Below are positions 59,190-64,000 of a DNA stretch of 64,000 nucleotides, piece after piece. Below the pieces are notes generated by a model. The model was not told where the DNA came from. It ran no database searches and saw only the letters and a list, made by a program, of their open reading frames with translations. The position numbers were made by a program, and so were the translations under genes. The stretch's first letter is position 1, and the number at the start of each line of letters is the position of its first letter. The stretch covers positions 41,850,364-41,914,363 of the forward strand of contig NC_052350.1 of NCBI RefSeq assembly GCF_009727055.1, given 5' to 3'. The DNA comes from Benincasa hispida. Lineage: Eukaryota; Streptophyta; Magnoliopsida; Cucurbitales; Cucurbitaceae.

Positions 59190-59629
59190 ATACCAGAAAG
59201 TCCACAACTGGTTTTTGTGTTTTTTTAGGTGATTCATTGGTCGCTTGGAAGGCAAAGAAACAAACAACAGTGTCACGCTCTTTTGCTGAAGCTGAATATC
59301 AAGCCTTGGCTGTCACCACAAGCGAAATTGTGTGGATTCTTCAACTTCTTAAAGATCTTCAAGTTTCTTCTTCTATTCCTGCTCTTATATTTTGCGATAA
59401 TCAATCTACTGTTCATATTGCATCTAATCCATTTTTTCATGAGCGGACGAAGCTTATTGAGATCGATTGTCATTTTGTTCGCGAACATCTTACTCGTGGT
59501 GATATCAAACTTCTTCCTGTTCGTTCTAATGCTCAGTTGGCAAACATTTTTACCAAATCATTACCATATTTTTCTTTTACTTCTTTATTAGACAAGGTGG
59601 GAATTATTGATGTTCATTCTCCATCTTGA
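59190..59629 (+). pseudogene. Copia RNase H of the 55-60 kb element
   Basis: The frame open at 59237-59629 has [10 protein letters not shown], the acidic [31 protein letters not shown] and the end N-I-F-T-K-S-L. The first RNase H strand (D-A-N-W-A-S-C) is in a different frame at about 59165-59190. It stops just before the polypurine tract. Confidence 0.9.
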
Positions 59630-59635
59630 GGGGAG

Positions 59636-59782
59636 TATTAGAATTAGTTTTACAATTGGTTAGATGGTTATTTTTTTTTGTTATTGGTTATTCCTGCCAA
59701 CTGTACTTTAATTGCCTATTTATTGGGGCAACTCATTAATGAGAATTTAAGAAAAAGGTTTTAAGTTTCTCTGATTTCAACG
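59636..59782 (+). repeat. 3' LTR of the short Copia
   Basis: 147 bp, starts TATTAGAATTAG after GAGGGGAG. Right edge set by the target duplication TACGA. Confidence 0.85.
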
Positions 59783-59787
59783 TACGA

Positions 59788-60896
59788 AAGTTTCAATTAA
59801 GTTTCAAATTTGAGAATTTGGTCGCTGTGTTCATGTATTTAATATTTACAAATTTTTGTGCCCTAATTTTGAGAATTCATCGACATTATATTTACAAATT
59901 TTTGTCCACCTCCAACTTCCTCACCACTAGTGACTCCTCCACCTGCAACCCACCACCAGCAACTCCTCCAGCTGCACCACTGACGTTGCCACCCACGCGT
60001 GACTCTAACTCCGGCTCCTGCACCAATCAAAAATAGGAAAAAAATAGAAAGGGAAGAAGAAGATAATGCCCTAATGTACGAAGGGCAAACTTAGAATCTT
60101 AAAACAATCTAATAGTTGATTGGTCAATATTTACTGTATTTGCAAATGGAGGTGTTTTGTTTTTAGATATTTTTTCTGATTTTTTTTCTATTACAATTAT
60201 CCTAGAAAAGAAATATTAGGTATAACTTATGTTTTATAAACTTAATTTAAAAAATAATAAAAAACCAATTACTTAAACCATGTTTGATAACCATTTTGTT
60301 TTTTTGTTTTTATTTTAAAAATTAAACCTATGGACACTACTTTCACAACTAAATAAAGTAATTTTCAAAAAATTATTTGTGTTTTTGGAATTTGGCTAGG
60401 AATTTAACCATTGTACTTAAGAAAGATACAAATTAAATAGTTATCAAACGAGACACTAATAAATATAAATAGCATAAGTGAACCCCCATCAACCAAATGG
60501 CCCATAAACTTCCCTTTTGAACTCAACTCTTTGCTTATAAGATGAACTAAAGAAGTTACAAAGAGTTGTCTTTTCCATGTACCTTACTTATACATTCAAC
60601 CATTCCAACTTTCATTTCCATATCTTTAGATTCTCTGCCACTTATGCAGTTAGAGTCTAAAGATAGAGCTCTTTTTCAACAAGATTCATAATATGTCACA
60701 GCAAAATTCAGCAGAAGCTAGAAGCTAAGGGACTTTTGGCAATACATTACCAAAAAGATTTAGGATATGTTTGGTTTTTTTCTAAGTGTTTATTTTAAAA
60801 GAAAAAATAAAAGTTTGAATGTTTTTCAACATTTAAAATAGCTTTTGAAAAAATGAATTTATTGTTGGAAAATTATTTCAAATGATAAAACTGTTG
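59788..60896. other. Intergenic with a MITE relic
   Basis: Contains a shortened TTTGGTAACCA-family element (about 60288-60450: TGTTTGATAACCATTTTG to ATAGTTATCAAACG). A GC-rich Pro/Ala/Thr-coding-like stretch at 59930-60020 belongs to a 72-codon ORF without recognisable domain. No gene called. Confidence 0.5.
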
Positions 60897-61052
60897 AAAA
60901 TATTTATAAAAGATAGCAAATTTTAGAACTATCAATGAGACACTGATAGACTTCTATCAATGTCTATCAATGTTACTGAAAAACATTGATAGAAGTCTAT
61001 CAGTATCTATCAATATCTATTATTGATAGTTCTAAAATTTTGCTATATTTTG
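60897..61052. repeat. Foldback element / hairpin
   Basis: A 156-bp nearly palindromic unit: outer arms AAAATATTTATAAAAGATAG and its imperfect complement, and an inner perfect 22-bp pair at 60942-60963 and 60983-61004. The loop repeats CTATCAATGT. Resembles the GATAGCAAAATTTTAG/CTATCAATGATAG repeats common in cucurbit intergenic DNA. Confidence 0.8.
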
Positions 61053-62847
61053 TAAATATTTTGGTTCATTTCTCTATATCTAAAAACAGCCTCTTATTGT
61101 TACAAGCATGTGATAGACACTCACAAATAAATAAGAGTAATGCTTAGGTGCAACCTAGGTTGTACCTAACCATTTACATCCTCTTTTTTTATACACAAAG
61201 AAAAAAATTATTTACCAGGTATCAGAATTTTATTGGGCTGCATATGTGCAACACAGGGAGCAACTAAGTCTTTTTTCAATAAATAATCAACAAAAGAATA
61301 TTTAAGATGAAATAAAAAGACCTCTTATTTAAACTATCTTTATGTTTTCTTCTCCACACACTTGCTTAAAACAATGCAAAAACCAATCTTATTTATAGAA
61401 TTGTCATAGAAAAATCTAGATATGTAACTCTCACTTTAATTAAACACTTGAATCATTTAAAGTCCATATTTAAATTCATGAATATATCTAACTCTCCAAT
61501 ATATGAGCCCACCAACTTTCTTAATATATATAACTCTCAAATGTCTCAATTCATGTATAACTTATCTTAAATTAAAACATGCTTTAACTTTCAACATTTA
61601 TGAGGGCAACTCTTTCATTGTGATTCCAACAATCACCTCTCAATTAATTATTTAAAAATCAAGTTCAAATGATTTTTTAGATTTTCCAAAATTAATTTCA
61701 ACACTTGCGAAACATCATTATATGAAAGGAAATTGACTTTTACAATGACAAAAATAATTTTGGTCATTGAAAAACATAAGAGATGAATCTGAAAACGCAC
61801 TAATCAAGTACAATGTTACAAACAAGAGAAACAACACAAGCTTATTAGTTATATCAAGTTAATAAATAAAACAAGGTAATAGAGAAGAGAGAAATCCAAA
61901 CACTAGAGATATAAAGCATGTTCCACTAAATGTGGAGATTAAAAATGTTTCTCACTCTTTTTTACAATGACAAAAGTAATTTTCGTTATCGAGCTTGTCT
62001 CACAATTGCCATGCACAATGTTTGAAACAACTTCGACACCAAAAACCTTATACGCTACAACTTCATAGCACATCTTTTTTTTATATTTGTGACATTGATA
62101 CTACATTCTAACCTAAAGTCTACATGTTGTCGTCTTTCATCCACAAACTCTACAACATAGTCTTTTGGATCTATAATTCTAACCTAAATTTTAGGTTAAA
62201 TTATAAGTTTAGTCTTAAATTTTTTTATTTATGTTTGTGTTTATTAAGTCTAGAATTTTTTATAGAAAAATTCTAATATATCCCTAAACTTTCAACTCCT
62301 TCAATGATCTTAAAAATGTTAGATATATCTTTAAACTTTCAATTTTTTATCGGATAGATTCTTGTTTATTCAAAAACTCTACCTCAACATTAAAAGTCAA
62401 TTGATCATTTATGATATATGTAAGACCCTCAATGGATTGTAAATATGTTAATTAACTGTAAAATCGTTAATGATTTTATTTTATTGTTATTATAATTCTT
62501 CTCTTTTATGTTTTGAATCTTTCTCCTATGTATACTACATTTGGAGCATTGAAATACAAAAATACTTTGTTGCGCTCAAATTATGACATATTAATAAATT
62601 AAGCTTTTAAATATATAGTAATAATAAGTACTCAAAAAATATATATAAGGGTAAAATACTAACTCACTAATTAGTATGCTCTAAATAAATAGGATATTGA
62701 GATTTCATCGATATTTTCATGGACGCTTATGTGAAATTAAAACCTAAAAATTGAAAATCTCAATTGAGTCTTTTTGAGTACTAATTCTTCAATATTATCA
62801 AGTCTGCATGGATAATTATAAACAAAATTCTTAAAAGTTCAAAAAGG
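61053..62847. other. Intergenic, no supported gene
   Basis: AT-rich with TA-rich dispersed phrases. A small near-palindrome AGGTGCAACCTAGGTTGTACCT lies at about 61148-61169. No coding ORF. Confidence 0.5.
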
Positions 62848-62990
62848 CAAGTAATCTTCTATCTTGAAACCACTTTTCATGGCTTTGTAACACACATTCT
62901 ATACATCAGGGGGCCTTTTGCCATGACTCAAATTGAAAGTAGTTTCTAAGAGAGTACTTACTGTTTTATCTACAACGAGTTTGACATGAC
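62848..62990 (-). pseudogene. Relic of a third movement-protein-like copy
   Basis: Two stretches match copy B on the same strand: TGGCTTTGTAACA-x-A-TATACATCA (62880-62908, the Y-R-I-C-Y-K region) and CCATGACTCAAATTG to TCTAAGAGAGTA (62921-62956, the A-N-L-S-D-G region). In copy B these are separated by about 120 bp; here they are almost adjacent, so the middle of the core is deleted. Both ends are lost. Not functional. Confidence 0.65.
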
Positions 62991-63026
62991 TCAACATCAA
63001 AAAGTGAGCGAGGATTAGCAAGTTCA

Positions 63027-63240
63027 CATTACAAGAAAATTTAATTTTCAGTGACGCAAAAAATGCGCTGTTAAAAGCCAAAAATGTCACTAAAAGTATT
63101 AGGAAAGTTTAGACACCCTTTAGTGCATACGTCCCAGTAACCGCGTAATCAAAGGTCTTAGTGATAGATTCATTGCGCGCCATTGAAACTTGTTTTTTAT
63201 TGATGCTTAAACACAGAGAGTTTTAAGTAAATCATTTAGA
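63027..63240 (+). mobile_element. CACTA-type transposon terminus
   Basis: CATTACAAGAAAATTTAATTTTCAGTGACGC is one base off the common plant terminus CACTACAAGAAAA. It is followed by sub-terminal copies of GTGACG/GTCACTAAAAG, GCGCTGTTAAA and GCGCGCCATTGAAAC. The other end is not in the window. It adjoins the movement-protein relic. Confidence 0.6.
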
Positions 63241-63565
63241 GGTTAGGATTAAAAAAATTGGGTTGAGAAGCTAAGTTTGCAAAAATCACTTTGGTTAGGT
63301 TCAAAATCATTATGAAACATACTTCTAATCATTGAAGATCAATTTAATATTTAATTTTACATTTATAAACATAGTTTTATAATTTAAAATTGATTTTGAA
63401 GGAATAAAAATATTTTAGGAGTGATTTTGAATATGAAAATGATTTTAAATAATTTATAATCAATGAAATGTAGTTTAAGAAACTTCATTTTAGAAAATTT
63501 GTGTAAAAGAAGTTTAAATGGTTGATTAAATAACCGAAATAGTTGATTATTGTGGATTAATATTC

Positions 63566-63593
63566 TTTTTTTTTTTTTTTTTTTTTTTTTTTT
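63566..63593. repeat. Poly(T) tract
   Basis: 28 T residues. The rest of 63241-64000 is AT-rich with no gene recognised. Confidence 0.85.
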
Positions 63594-64000
63594 GGCAAAG
63601 GTTTTTCTTTTGTGTTTAATCCCGTACTATAACTAAATATTTTTTCCTAAAGAAATCCGATTTTTCCTTTAAAACTATTAAAAATACACCTGATCTATGA
63701 GTTTGTTTCAATTATATGCTCCTTAACTTTGAAAAGTGTCATCTTAACATTTGAAGTTTAAATTTTTTCAAAACAAGTCTTTAAAACTTTTGTTGTTCAT
63801 TAATGAGTGAAAAGTTTGTATATGTGTATTTGTTGCTTAAAGAAACACAACACATAAGGGTAGTAAATTTAGGAGTTGGAGCTGGCGAAAAAATTATTAA
63901 GAAAAATGAGTATTGAATTGAAAGGAGAAAGACGACAATAGGTATGATTCATAAATGTATTATGCATCTTTAATTTTTCTTATGTATGTGTTTAGTTCAC

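Larger units (their letters stand above)
55001..59782 (+). mobile_element. Short Copia element with TACGA target duplication
   Basis: 4782 bp, flanked by TACGA at 54996-55000 and 59783-59787. LTRs are about 145 bp (55001-55144 and 59636-59782), starting TATTAGAATTAG (first bases mutated from TG). The primer-binding site (55145-55156) is TAGTATCAGATG, one base off the tRNA-iMet type. The polypurine tract GAGGGGAG ends at 59635. All domains of a Copia polyprotein are present in order, but the frame is broken at least six times, so it cannot act alone. The LTRs are nearly equal, with a handful of differences plus a T-run length change. Confidence 0.9.

Noticed and set aside
59818..60036. 72-codon plus-strand ORF with Pro/Ala/Thr tail
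   Set aside because: It lies just outside the Copia LTR, with no domain, and the GC-rich tail is short and repetitive.

Overview
This is a stretch of AT-rich nuclear DNA from a dicot plant, most likely a cucurbit (inference from the retroelement families and dispersed repeats, not from a marker gene). It is gene-poor and repeat-rich. There is no bacterial-type operon, CRISPR array, rRNA or recognisable tRNA. Most of it is LTR-retrotransposon DNA, nested several layers deep.

Layout. 0-1.6 kb: a decayed Copia gag on +. 1.6-5.9 kb: intergenic DNA with a CACTA-like remnant, a TRIM-like element and a MITE. 6.03-6.80 kb: an intact intronless ORF (+) of the plant-virus 30K movement-protein superfamily, an endogenous pararetrovirus-derived gene. 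8.4-38.3 kb: a SIRE-like Copia element on - (LTRs at 8437-9276 and 37580-38258, pol at 35.2-37.6 kb, envelope-like ORF). The envelope-like ORF is split by two insertions. One is a Copia element at 11094-32739 with a CAAAA target duplication; the other is a solo LTR at 33050-34663 with a CATGC target duplication. An Athila-like Gypsy element (20416-32509, -) sits inside the right LTR of the inner Copia. Within that Gypsy, 26.8-30.1 kb looks misassembled: a 25-N gap, a duplicated 0.96-kb block, a 414-bp inverted copy of the protease region and about 400 bp of sequence of alien composition.

38.3-48 kb: an older SIRE-type LTR, a long ATT microsatellite, MITEs and a Tekay-like solo LTR (about 44408-46976). 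48.1-48.9 kb: a second intact movement-protein-like gene on -. 50.0 kb: a candidate 62-codon small membrane/secreted peptide gene with a TATA box. 52.1-54.96 kb: another Gypsy-type LTR. 55001-59782: a short, structurally complete Copia element (+) with a TACGA target duplication and disrupted ORFs. 60.9 kb: a foldback element. 62.85-62.99 kb: a degraded third movement-protein copy next to a CACTA-type terminus.

The best candidates for real genes are the two movement-protein-like ORFs and, less surely, the 62-codon ORF. The most striking points are (1) the cluster of two open movement-protein-like genes plus a relic and a duplicated flank; (2) a degenerate motif of the type CGATCGTTTAG in quasi-periodic arrays in two unrelated LTR families; (3) the four-layer nesting resolved to base level by target duplications; and (4) an assembly artefact inside the Gypsy element that would mislead annotation.
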